Source: Burkholderiales bacterium (GTDB lineage: Bacteria; Pseudomonadota; Gammaproteobacteria; Burkholderiales; Nitrosomonadaceae). Taken from it: a stretch of 64,000 nucleotides of DNA. The translations under genes and the position numbers were made by a program. The notes beneath the pieces were generated by a model, which ran no database searches, was not told where the DNA came from, and was given only the letters and a program-made list of their open reading frames with translations. Positions 36,424 through 44,848 of this stretch are shown one piece after another. How positions within the stretch are numbered: position 1 is the first letter of the stretch; each line of letters starts with the position of its first letter. Location of the stretch: contig JACKLU010000001.1 in NCBI GenBank assembly GCA_024235735.1, positions 496,001 through 560,000 on the forward strand, read 5' to 3'.

Positions 36424-36693
36424 CTACGCACGATTTTGACCCAGCCTGTCGAGCAGCGGACTGTTGCAACGCTTCTGGAACTCGCGCAGCTGTTCGGCGC
36501 GCGCTGCACGCATGGCTATTCACTGGAAATCTTCCTGACTCAGCAGGAATTGGCCGACCTGGTCAGCGCCAGCCGTTCCGTGGTCAGTACAATCATGAAC
36601 GACTTCAGAAATCGCGGTTTTCTGGAATACACACGCGATCAAATTTGCATCAACGATGCCGCCTTACTTAATGCAGTTTTCATAAAAGCATAA
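36424..36693 (+). pseudogene. C-terminal stump of a Crp/Fnr regulator
   Basis: In frame from 36391 to 36693, the last ~90 residues match the HTH end of the regulator at 33489 (LRTILTQPVEQRTVATLLEL onward). The sensor barrel is missing; a first ATG at 36391 lies in non-homologous DNA and has no ribosome site. If expressed it would be a bare DNA-binding domain. Confidence 0.8.
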
Positions 36694-36790
36694 CTTTCAT
36701 CAAAAACTGTTGTCCAGATAACAGACTGGTATCTGCCTGCTTCTTAAAATGACGTTGTTATCAATCAATCGTCAAAAAAGGAGTAGATCA

Positions 36791-37138
36791 ATGAAAGTAG
36801 TTTCTGCACATCAACACGGTTATCTGGACTACCTGACTGTCGGTATCTTTTTACTTGCGCCAACAGTCTTAAGTTTAAGCCAGATGCCTGCGATGCTGGC
36901 CTATATACTTGCCGGTGTACATTTGATGGTTACCCTGGCAACAGATTTCCCCTTGGGTATTTTCAAACTATTGTCCTTTACGCTGCATGGCTGGATCGAA
37001 CGCATTGTCGGTCCGACGTTGCTGGCCGTTCCTTTTATTCTGGGTTTTGCCGAAGAAACGGCCGCAATGTACTTTTATCTTGTCATGGGTGCGACAGTCA
37101 TTTTGCTCGGATTGCTTACAGATTATCGGAACGTATAG
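36791..37138 (+). CDS. Small integral membrane protein (SPW-repeat-like)
   Basis: A 115-residue protein with about four hydrophobic helices (IFLLAPTVLSLS, MLAYILAGVHLMVTLA, GPTLLAVPFILGFA, YLVMGATVILLGLL). Size and two-fold layout resemble SPW-repeat membrane proteins, but the Ser-Pro-Trp signature itself is not seen, so the family is tentative. AAAAGGAG lies before the ATG. In both duplicated copies it is paired with a Crp/Fnr gene, which suggests control by that regulator. Function unknown. Confidence 0.7.
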   Translation: MKVVSAHQHGYLDYLTVGIFLLAPTVLSLSQMPAMLAYILAGVHLMVTLATDFPLGIFKLLSFTLHGWIERIVGPTLLAVPFILGFAEETAAMYFYLVMGATVILLGLLTDYRNV

Positions 37139-37312
37139 TCCGATACCACTCAGTAATTTTTCAGGCTTTTTACAAACCGTTGCCGCTTTTTTTCTTCCAA
37201 TCGCCGGTTTCCGCTGCGTGCACGCATTCCAACGCATACGCCAAGTTCGCATGCACGGAACCGGTATACCTCTTACGTATTTACAAACAGTGTGCCGTTA
37301 ATTTTGTCAGCA

Positions 37313-38542
37313 TTAATGCCCGCTGCCTTGCACTGCGTTCAATACCTTGATCCGGTGCATGAGCCATTGCGTAATATGTTGCAAAACTTCACTTCTGCGC
37401 GGCTCGGTTAGAAATAGATGCTGATGATAGCGTGAATCGGTCAGTTCAAGATAGCAATTATCGCTATGGTTATTCAATGTCGCATGAATAAAATCTTCAC
37501 TGCCCCAGGCAGGTGTAATCGGATCTTGCGCCGAATAAATCAGATCATAGGGCGTATCAAATGCATGCATTTGACGGCGGAATAGCACAATTTCCTCTTC
37601 AATCCCCTTTGCGTAGCGTGGCACGGTGCGACGAATAATCCAGCTGTCATCGCGAATCTTCTTTTTTTCTTCCGCACTGTCGGTCAGATAATCCACCACC
37701 CAAGCCGGGGTTACAGTCGAAAATGCACGTCGCAGTCCTGGCAAGGATAATATTTCAAATACACCTTCCAGAACCGGCACTGTCAGGAAAGCCAGTACCT
37801 GATTGAACGCCATCAGTGGGAACGGTTCATCATGTGGATTCAGAAAATGCGTTTCGGCATGAAATGATAATTTGATGATCGGATTGACCAGCCAACCCAA
37901 CCACCCAGGCGGTTCACTTACGGCAAAGCCCGGCCCGAGAAAAACAACACCTTGCACACGTTCAGTTATAGCGTTCCGGTTTTGCAGCAGGAAGGTCGCC
38001 GTAATCAATGCGCCCAGGCTGTGCGATAAAATAAAGACCGGATAATCGGCCTCACCATGCGCATCACAAAGCGCGATAGTTTTTTGCAGCGCCAGATCGA
38101 GGCTTTTACGCGCGGGATCAAGATTGCCAAGCGCAGCTTGCGCCAGGTAAGCTTCGCTGACGTCCACAGCTTCAGCGCCTGTTCGTAATGCCTGGTCGGC
38201 CTGCCACAAAACCAGATTGGATAAGCCATGCGCCTCATAATCAAATCCGGCGACCATGAAATTCCGTTGCATAAAATAATACGCAACATCACGGTAACGA
38301 CCGATATGCTCATTCATACCATGCACCAGCAACAAACAGGCTTCTGGCTTCATACGCCCTGCCGGATACATCATTCGCAGCAACAACGGCGGCTGATCAC
38401 CGGTTTGCGGAATACTGTTTTCCTCGCCCCAGGCCGGGTAAGGCGTTGTCGCATATTGCTGATGCGCACAACCCGGCAGCAGCAATAAAAGCAGCAATGC
38501 AAGTATTGCCGTGATGTTTGCATAAACTGGTTTTATACGCAT
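37313..38542 (-). CDS. Lipoprotein alpha/beta-hydrolase (lysophospholipase/S33 type)
   Basis: A 409-residue protein with a lipobox LLPGC (Cys25) and a serine-hydrolase fold. The oxyanion region is LLLVHGMNEHIGRY (about 71), the nucleophile elbow SHSLGALI (Ser about 174), a candidate acid in YSAQDPITP, and the His in the SRYHQHLF segment near residue 370. The elbow has Ser in place of the first Gly of GxSxG. Resembles monoacylglycerol lipase/lysophospholipase-like COG2267. Probably attached to a membrane facing the periplasm; substrate unknown. Confidence 0.82.
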   Translation of the reverse strand: MRIKPVYANITAILALLLLLLLPGCAHQQYATTPYPAWGEENSIPQTGDQPPLLLRMMYPAGRMKPEACLLLVHGMNEHIGRYRDVAYYFMQRNFMVAGFDYEAHGLSNLVLWQADQALRTGAEAVDVSEAYLAQAALGNLDPARKSLDLALQKTIALCDAHGEADYPVFILSHSLGALITATFLLQNRNAITERVQGVVFLGPGFAVSEPPGWLGWLVNPIIKLSFHAETHFLNPHDEPFPLMAFNQVLAFLTVPVLEGVFEILSLPGLRRAFSTVTPAWVVDYLTDSAEEKKKIRDDSWIIRRTVPRYAKGIEEEIVLFRRQMHAFDTPYDLIYSAQDPITPAWGSEDFIHATLNNHSDNCYLELTDSRYHQHLFLTEPRRSEVLQHITQWLMHRIKVLNAVQGSGH

Positions 38543-38674
38543 ACTGATTCATCGATTATCTTTATCGGACACGGTATCATCTCATAACACGGATTGCTGA
38601 TGCAGCACATAACAAAACACTCTGCACAAAATTACACAAACACTATTCATTCATTGAAAAATCCATTCTTAATC

Positions 38675-39334
38675 ATGACTCACGAATACTGGCTCAATCG
38701 CTGGGAGCGCAACGAAATCGGCTTTCATCAGGAGGGCTTTAATCCATATCTTATGGAATACTGGCCACTTTTAAACATTCCGGATAGCGGTAAAGTTTTT
38801 CTTCCACTGTGCGGAAAATCCCGGGATATGATTTGGCTGCACAATCGCGGACACGCCATCTTTGGCGTGGAACTGAGCAAGTTGGCTGTCGCAGATTTTT
38901 TCCAGGAGAATAAATTCAATCCTATCCGACAAGCAGAGCGAGACTTTACTCGTTATGCAGCGGGCAGGATAACAATCCTTCAGGGCGATTTTTTCAATTT
39001 AAATAAAAAGCATCTGGAGAAAGTCAGTGCCGTTTATGATCGCGCATCGTTAGTAGCGCTTCCCCCGGATACGCGCCAGCGGTATGTGCGGCACATGATG
39101 CATCTACTACCGCCCGCAACACAAATACTGCTGGTTGGTTTCGATTATCCTCAAAGTGAAATGCAGGGCCCGCCTTATGCCGTATCCTCCCAAGAAATCA
39201 GTATGTTGTACCAGCATCATGCTGAAATCAACCTGCTCAAACAGGTCGATGTGCTCGATGAGAATCCGCGCTTCCAGCAGCTCGGTCTAAGCAGGCTCGA
39301 GGAAAATATTGTTTTATTGACCACAAAAAGCTGA
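38675..39334 (+). CDS. tpm: Thiopurine S-methyltransferase
   Basis: A ~219-residue SAM-dependent methyltransferase of the TPMT family, which in bacteria methylates thiopurines and selenium or tellurium oxyanions. Family motifs: YWLNRWERNEIGFHQEG at the N-terminus, VFLPLCGKSRDMIWL (SAM motif I), and YDRASLVALPPDTRQRYV. I use the ATG at 38675 because the family begins there; an in-frame ATG at 38594 would add 27 residues without similarity. The 306 bp after it (39335-39640) hold no gene I can support. Confidence 0.9.
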   Translation: MTHEYWLNRWERNEIGFHQEGFNPYLMEYWPLLNIPDSGKVFLPLCGKSRDMIWLHNRGHAIFGVELSKLAVADFFQENKFNPIRQAERDFTRYAAGRITILQGDFFNLNKKHLEKVSAVYDRASLVALPPDTRQRYVRHMMHLLPPATQILLVGFDYPQSEMQGPPYAVSSQEISMLYQHHAEINLLKQVDVLDENPRFQQLGLSRLEENIVLLTTKS

Positions 39335-39640
39335 ATCACGTAATCCTGTCTGGTGCCGACCTTTTCCGGCGCTTTGCGTTTATTGTAACTTCAGACTGAA
39401 TCTATGAAATTTTCCGAAATATTTGATCGCTGAAGCTTCTCTACAGAACCAGATCGCAGTCACAGCCAAATTCATCTTATTCGTAACTTCCCAGCAACCG
39501 AAACCCTAAACCGGGTATCAACTGCCAGCAACTCAGTCTGTAGTGCAAAAAAAGCCATGTTATTTGCTTGTTATTTCGCTTATTACCGCAAAGCAACATC
39601 TTCCATAATGTGGCACATCAAATTCAGGAGCTAAGATGTC

Positions 39641-40117
39641 ATGTCAGAAACAGCAGCGATAGAAAAATCGAGCAGCAAGAAAGGACTTGTTATCATGATC
39701 GTGGTCGCAATCCTGGCCATTGGCGCTGGCGCTGGCGGCGCATGGTTCTTGATGCAGGGTCAGCAGGAAGATGAATACGAGCCGGCGCGACCCAAAAAAA
39801 TACCGACGGCATTCAAGGAACTCGACGTATTTACTGTCAATTTACAACCTGAAGAACGCAATCAATATCTTCAGGTGGGTCTGACTGTAAAAATTCGTGA
39901 TACCGATGTTTCACTGGAAATCGACAAAAAAATGCCGGAAATCCGCAATCGGATTTTGCTGTTACTGACCAGCAAAACAGCAGCCGATCTGTCGCCGCTA
40001 AGTGGAAAACAACAATTAAGCGGCGAAATAATCGATGAAATCCGCAAGACGCTTGACTCCGAGATGCTGCGCGAGGAAGTGATGGATGTTTTATTTACTT
40101 CATTTGTCATTCAATAA
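39641..40117 (+). CDS. fliL: Flagellar basal-body protein FliL
   Basis: A 158-residue single-span inner-membrane protein: short cytoplasmic start, helix at ~18-40 (GLVIMIVVAILAIGAGAGGA), then the periplasmic stomatin-like FliL domain that rings the stator (FTVNLQPEERNQYLQVGLTV near 70, and the terminal VLFTSFVIQ). AGGAG precedes the ATG at a normal distance. First gene of the fliLMNOPQR operon. Confidence 0.93.
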   Translation: MSETAAIEKSSSKKGLVIMIVVAILAIGAGAGGAWFLMQGQQEDEYEPARPKKIPTAFKELDVFTVNLQPEERNQYLQVGLTVKIRDTDVSLEIDKKMPEIRNRILLLLTSKTAADLSPLSGKQQLSGEIIDEIRKTLDSEMLREEVMDVLFTSFVIQ

Positions 40118-40123
40118 TATAAC

Positions 40124-41101
40124 ATGGCTGAAGACTTTCTCTCCCAAGATGAAGTAGATGCGCTGCTCAGAAGCGCAACTGGCGAACAGGACGAAGAAAA
40201 GCAGGCAGAAGATACGCCCGGGATCAGGACTTATGATCTCGCAACACAAGAGCGCATTGTGCGCGGGCGGATGCCGACGCTTGAAATTATCAATGAACGG
40301 TTTGTACGGTTATTTCGTATCGGCTTGTTCAACTTCGTTCGCCGAACGATCGATATCACGGTGGGCACAGTCAAAGTTATCAAATTCAGTGAATTTGTCC
40401 GCAATCTGGTAGTACCCACCAATCTCAACATGATTCACATCAAGCCACTGCGCGGTACAGCGCTGATGGTGTTCGAACCCGATTTGATTTTCCTGATTAT
40501 CGATAATCTTTTTGGTGGCGACGGGCGTTACCATACACGTGTTGAGGGACGAGATTTCACTGAAACCGAACAGCGGATTATCCGACGTTTGCTCGACATC
40601 GTATTTGAAGAATATGAAAAATCGTGGAAACCGATTTATCCGGTCAATTTTGAATATATCCGCTCCGAAATGAATCCGCAGTTCGCTTCCATAGCGACAC
40701 CGAATGAAGTCGTTGTCTGCGTCTCTTTTGATCTCGACTTGGGCGGTCATGGCGGCGAGTTTCATGTATGCATACCTTACTCAATGGTTGAACCCATACG
40801 GGATATTCTTTACAGCACATTGCAGGGTGAACAGATGGAAGCAGACAAACGCTGGATCAAATCGCTTTCAAAACAAATTCAGGGCGCCGAAGTTGAATTG
40901 ATTGCGAATCTGGGACAGACACGCGTCACATTTGAACAAATTCTAAGCATGCAGGTTGGTGATGTCATACCCATTCATATCCCGGAAATTATTTGCGCAC
41001 AGATTGACGATATACCCGTAATGGAATGCCGCTACGGCATTATAAATGGTCAGTACGCTCTTAAAGTGGACACAATGCTTGCTCATACCGAAACCGAATA
41101 A
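40124..41101 (+). CDS. fliM: Flagellar motor switch protein FliM
   Basis: C-ring protein that binds phospho-CheY and sets rotation direction. The N-terminal CheY-binding peptide is FLSQDEVDALL (residues 5-15); the middle domain contains the GGDGRYH loop (about 131); the C-terminal SpoA domain with VGDVIPIHIPE packs with FliN. 325 residues, normal. Starts 6 bp after fliL. Confidence 0.96.
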   Translation: MAEDFLSQDEVDALLRSATGEQDEEKQAEDTPGIRTYDLATQERIVRGRMPTLEIINERFVRLFRIGLFNFVRRTIDITVGTVKVIKFSEFVRNLVVPTNLNMIHIKPLRGTALMVFEPDLIFLIIDNLFGGDGRYHTRVEGRDFTETEQRIIRRLLDIVFEEYEKSWKPIYPVNFEYIRSEMNPQFASIATPNEVVVCVSFDLDLGGHGGEFHVCIPYSMVEPIRDILYSTLQGEQMEADKRWIKSLSKQIQGAEVELIANLGQTRVTFEQILSMQVGDVIPIHIPEIICAQIDDIPVMECRYGIINGQYALKVDTMLAHTETE

Positions 41102-41116
41102 CCGCAGGGGACTTAC

Positions 41117-41641
41117 ATGACAGACGCAACGACTACCGATGAACTGAATGCGGAAGAAGACTGGAACGCAGCTCTGGCAGAACAGGAAGCTGCCGTTCAA
41201 CCTACCGCCAATAAGAATGGCGATGCATTTTCTAAAACTGAAGCAGGTACAAACCATTCGGATATTGCAAATAAAAAACATCAGGAAGAGACCGAGAATG
41301 ACGTATTCTCGGGCGCAAGAAATGCGCAGGCCACTGTGTTCAAGGAATTCTCATCTGACAATCTGGGCAGGAACGCCGTCAACGATATTGATCTGATTCT
41401 GGACATTCCAGTGCAACTCACTGTTGAGTTGGGCCGCACTAAAATCGCCATCAAAAATTTGCTCCAGCTTGCGCAGGGTTCGGTTGTTGAACTCGACGGG
41501 CTGGCCGGTGAACCCATGAGCGTATTGGTTAACGGTTGTCTGATCGCACAGGGCGAAGTCGTTGTTGTAAACGACAAGTTTGGTATCCGCTTAACGGATG
41601 TCATCACACCGAGCGAGCGGATTCGCAAACTCAATCGATAG
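41117..41641 (+). CDS. fliN: Flagellar motor switch protein FliN
   Basis: The last ~85 residues form the SpoA domain of the C-ring (LILDIPVQLTVELGRTKIAI, VVELDGLAGEPMSVLVNG, RLTDVITPSERI). The first ~85 residues are an acidic, low-complexity leader that makes it longer (174) than the ~137-residue E. coli protein. GGGGA lies upstream of the ATG. Confidence 0.95.
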   Translation: MTDATTTDELNAEEDWNAALAEQEAAVQPTANKNGDAFSKTEAGTNHSDIANKKHQEETENDVFSGARNAQATVFKEFSSDNLGRNAVNDIDLILDIPVQLTVELGRTKIAIKNLLQLAQGSVVELDGLAGEPMSVLVNGCLIAQGEVVVVNDKFGIRLTDVITPSERIRKLNR

Positions 41642-41653
41642 TATTTTTAAATT

Positions 41654-42109
41654 ATGCCAAAACAATTCTCAGCCTTTTTATCATTCATTTCATTGTGCAT
41701 CTTCTCAGCTCAAGTGTTTGCTGAAACGGCTCAGAAAACGCCCATTGCGCCGGAATCGATCATTGGCGCCGACAGCATGGCAAAAATGATTACCGGCCTT
41801 TTGCTGGTGCTGGTTATCATCATCGTCAGTACATGGGCGCTGAAGCGCTTCTCCATTATTCCGGCGATATCCTCAAGCCATCTTAAAATTATCGCCGCTA
41901 CCGGCGTCGGTCAGCGCGAACGCGTCGTTATCGTTGAAATTGGTGAAACCTGGCTGGTGCTTGGTGTTGCCCCTGGCCAGGTGTGCACATTACATACCCT
42001 GGAAAAAACCACACTCGAAACGGAAAACAAAACACTGAAACGCGCCGCATCGGAATTTTCCGATGCGCTGGATAGCAGTATCGGAAAAAGTCAAGTAAAA
42101 ACTAATTAA
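41654..42109 (+). CDS. fliO: Flagellar export assembly protein FliO
   Basis: A 151-residue protein with a signal peptide (cut near VFAETA), one membrane helix at ~45-65 (MITGLLLVLVIIIVSTWAL) and a short cytoplasmic domain (GVGQRERVVIVEIGETWLVL). FliO helps assemble the FliP ring of the export gate. Weakly conserved family; position between fliN and fliP supports the call. Confidence 0.9.
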   Translation: MPKQFSAFLSFISLCIFSAQVFAETAQKTPIAPESIIGADSMAKMITGLLLVLVIIIVSTWALKRFSIIPAISSSHLKIIAATGVGQRERVVIVEIGETWLVLGVAPGQVCTLHTLEKTTLETENKTLKRAASEFSDALDSSIGKSQVKTN

Positions 42110-42193
42110 AACAATCCAAGCGATTCGGATATTTACATACCGAATAACCCGATTGATTGTTTTGAATCCATCTTTCACAGGATATCCTGACAT

Positions 42194-42952
42194 ATGCACC
42201 GCTTTCTTAAGATCACCACCGTTTGCATAGGTCTGCTTTTTGCAGTCATCAGTTTACCCGCAGCGGCGCAGCAATCGGGCTTTCCTGCATTTACCAGTGT
42301 TCCTGGACCGGATGGCGCCACCACCTATACGCTGGGCTTGCAGACTTTCATTCTGCTGACATCGCTGACTTTCATACCAGCAGTCGTGTTGATGATGACC
42401 AGTTTTACCCGTATTATCATTGTATTGTCGTTGCTGCGTATGGCGCTGGGCACGCAATCCTCGCCACCCAACCAGGTATTGATCGGGCTCGCACTATTTT
42501 TGAGTTTTTTTATTATGTCTCCGGTCATCGACCGGGTTTACAACGAAGCTTATCTTCCTTTTTCCGAAGATAAGATCGATATCATGCAGGCTGCTGAAAT
42601 CGCCGGTGATCCATTACGGACTTTCATGCTGCATCAAACCCGGGAAAGTGATTTAGCGTTATTTGCCCAAATTTCGGATCATGATGAAATTGAAGGTCCT
42701 GAACAGGTACCATTCAAAATACTGGTGCCGGCTTATATCACCAGCGAATTAAAAACAGCTTTTCAAATCGGTTTTATCATTTTTATTCCGTTTTTGATTA
42801 TCGACATGGTCGTGGCCAGTGTATTGATGTCCATGGGTATGATGATGCTCTCACCCATGATTATTTCATTGCCTTTCAAGCTCATGCTATTTGTGCTGGT
42901 AGATGGCTGGCATTTATTGATTGGTTCATTGACGCAGAGCTTTTATGTTTGA
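42194..42952 (+). CDS. fliP: Flagellar export gate protein FliP
   Basis: A 252-residue core gate subunit with a cleavable signal peptide (ending PAAAQ), four helices and the signatures FIPAVVLMMTSFTRIIIVLS and the conserved FKLMLFVLVDGWHLL end. AGGA lies upstream. 84 bp after fliO. Confidence 0.96.
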   Translation: MHRFLKITTVCIGLLFAVISLPAAAQQSGFPAFTSVPGPDGATTYTLGLQTFILLTSLTFIPAVVLMMTSFTRIIIVLSLLRMALGTQSSPPNQVLIGLALFLSFFIMSPVIDRVYNEAYLPFSEDKIDIMQAAEIAGDPLRTFMLHQTRESDLALFAQISDHDEIEGPEQVPFKILVPAYITSELKTAFQIGFIIFIPFLIIDMVVASVLMSMGMMMLSPMIISLPFKLMLFVLVDGWHLLIGSLTQSFYV

Positions 42953-42970
42953 CATCGAGGAGATAATGGA

Positions 42971-43243
42971 ATGACGCCAGAAAGTGCGATGACCATTGGC
43001 CGACAGGCGCTTGAAATGACACTTATAGTTTCTGCGCCACTGCTGCTGGCCGCTCTGATCACCGGTCTGATCGTCAGCATATTCCAGGCGGCGACACAGA
43101 TCAATGAAATGACATTATCTTTTATTCCCAAATTATTTGTCATGTTCCTGATCATGTTACTGGCCGGCCCCTGGATGATCAGCATCATGACCGATTACAT
43201 GCACCAATTATTCACCGGCATTCCCTGGATCGCATTGAATTGA
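42971..43243 (+). CDS. fliQ: Flagellar export gate protein FliQ
   Basis: A 90-residue two-helix protein; MTPESAMTIGRQALEM, then SIFQAATQINEMTLSFIPK in the loop, the FliQ family signature. GAGGAG upstream. Followed by an unusually long 189-bp gap before fliR, with no gene that I can support. Confidence 0.95.
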   Translation: MTPESAMTIGRQALEMTLIVSAPLLLAALITGLIVSIFQAATQINEMTLSFIPKLFVMFLIMLLAGPWMISIMTDYMHQLFTGIPWIALN

Positions 43244-43432
43244 ATATAAAAAACCTCAGTTGACCATGATCAGTGGCTGACCAACGATATGATCCAATGA
43301 ACCAATGAAACAATTCGAGCAATATCAGTTCATCCCAATGGTAAATCAAACTATGGGGTTTGTAGTTTGAAGGCTACGGTATTCCATACGCTGAGAAAAA
43401 TCACCTGGAATCGGTAATTTTTCGTGAAATAG

Positions 43433-44230
43433 ATGATTAGTATAACCGACGCCGATCTGAATACCGCCATGGCGGCATTTTTATGGCCTTTATTCCGAAT
43501 TCTGGCATTGATTGCCAGTGCCCCGATTCTCGGCAATCCCAGCATACCTGTTCGCGTGAAAATCGGCATCGCTGTACTGCTGACACTGATCATCGCACCA
43601 ACGATACAACAGCCACTACCGCAAGTAGACCCATACTCCGGCATGGGACTGATGATTCTGATACAGCAGATTGTTATTGGCGCTGCCATGGGGCTGGTCA
43701 TGCGTATTGTTTTCGTCGCCGTGGAAATGGCGGGAGAAATTATTGGTTTACAAATGGGACTTGCGTTTGCCATATTCTTCGATCCGCAGAATTCGGGACA
43801 ACTGGCCCTAATTGGCCGCTTCCTCGGAATTATTGCCAGTCTGGCTTTTCTTGCTATCGACGGTCACCTTATTATGATTGCGCTGATCGCGCAAAGCTTT
43901 AATACACTGCCCGTAGGTCCGGAAGGTTTCAATTTACCGACTTTCAATGCATTGGTGCTCTGGGGTAGTGAAATTTTCAAAGCCGGCATGCTATTGTCAT
44001 TGCCAGTGCTGACGGCATTATTGATCACCAATCTTGCACTCGGCATTCTGACCCGCGCCGCGCCGCAACTGAATATTTTTGCAGTCGGATTTCCGATCAC
44101 GCTGTCAATCGGTTTCTTGATGCTTGCGCTCAGTATTATATTTTATTCACCTATTCTGGAAAAATTAGTGATGGAAGGATTCGAAATGATGGCTGGCTTG
44201 GTGGATATTACCGAAATTAATATGCCATGA
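43433..44230 (+). CDS. fliR: Flagellar export gate protein FliR
   Basis: A 265-residue membrane protein with six or so helices; FliR motifs include LRILALIASAPILG-like start, MAGEIIGLQMGLAFAIFFDP and LGILTRAAPQLNIFAVGFPI. It completes the FliPQR export gate. The ATG at 43433 lacks a strong ribosome site. FlhB and FlhA are not in this window. Confidence 0.95.
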   Translation: MISITDADLNTAMAAFLWPLFRILALIASAPILGNPSIPVRVKIGIAVLLTLIIAPTIQQPLPQVDPYSGMGLMILIQQIVIGAAMGLVMRIVFVAVEMAGEIIGLQMGLAFAIFFDPQNSGQLALIGRFLGIIASLAFLAIDGHLIMIALIAQSFNTLPVGPEGFNLPTFNALVLWGSEIFKAGMLLSLPVLTALLITNLALGILTRAAPQLNIFAVGFPITLSIGFLMLALSIIFYSPILEKLVMEGFEMMAGLVDITEINMP

Positions 44231-44419
44231 GATGCCTGTCAGCCCGAAATCCGGTTTGCGGTATTTTCACCGTTCGCTCAGTTGGAACAACGTGAGAAAC
44301 ACTTCCAAAAAAACAGAAATAAGCTGAATAAAGCCGTTTTATTCGCGCAGAAAGTTTTATAGCCATTGATAGAATGTCATATAAATGGCAGGTTATATTG
44401 ATTACGGAAGGAGTGCAAA

Positions 44420-44773
44420 ATGGATCTAAATCAGGCAATCGAGAAACATGCGTTATGGAAACTCAAATTTCGTACCGCGATTAGCGCACAAGAAAAAATG
44501 GACGCAATAACCATTGCCAAAGACAATTGCTGCGAACTTGGCAAATGGCTTCACGGCGAGGCTAAAGCAAAATTTGCCGCCTTGCCCAGTTATTCATTGT
44601 GTGTTGCAAAACATGCAGCATTTCACAGCGAGGCCAGCAAAATTGCCCATACCATCAATGCAAAAAAATACACCGAAGCCGAAGCCATGCTGAACGCCGG
44701 AACACCCTATGCCATGGCTTCCAGTGAAGTCGGTATCGCAATTACAAAACTGAAGAAAGAATGCGACCTGTGA
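44420..44773 (+). CDS. Free-standing CZB (chemoreceptor zinc-binding) domain protein
   Basis: A 117-residue helical protein made only of a CZB domain. The expected zinc ligands are visible: HALWK (His10), CELGKWL (Cys in NCCELGKW, about 38) and H-x2-FH (AKHAAFHSEA, about 72-76). In other bacteria CZB domains at the end of chemoreceptors or diguanylate cyclases sense zinc or HOCl. Here it is a single domain, next to flagellar genes, so it may act in trans on a receptor. GGAAGGAG precedes the ATG. Confidence 0.85.
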   Translation: MDLNQAIEKHALWKLKFRTAISAQEKMDAITIAKDNCCELGKWLHGEAKAKFAALPSYSLCVAKHAAFHSEASKIAHTINAKKYTEAEAMLNAGTPYAMASSEVGIAITKLKKECDL

Positions 44774-44848
44774 TTCCCTGAATATGAGCTGGCGACGCCA
44801 TCACATCAAGCAAAATAGCCCGGAAAGTTACATTTATCAGGCCTGAAA

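Larger units (their letters stand above)
36418..37305. repeat. Direct duplication, copy 2
   Basis: Second copy of the 33916-34798 segment. Here the small membrane-protein gene is intact and the regulator is only a C-terminal stump. The ~160 bp following the membrane-protein gene are also conserved between copies, though no gene is apparent there. Confidence 0.9.
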
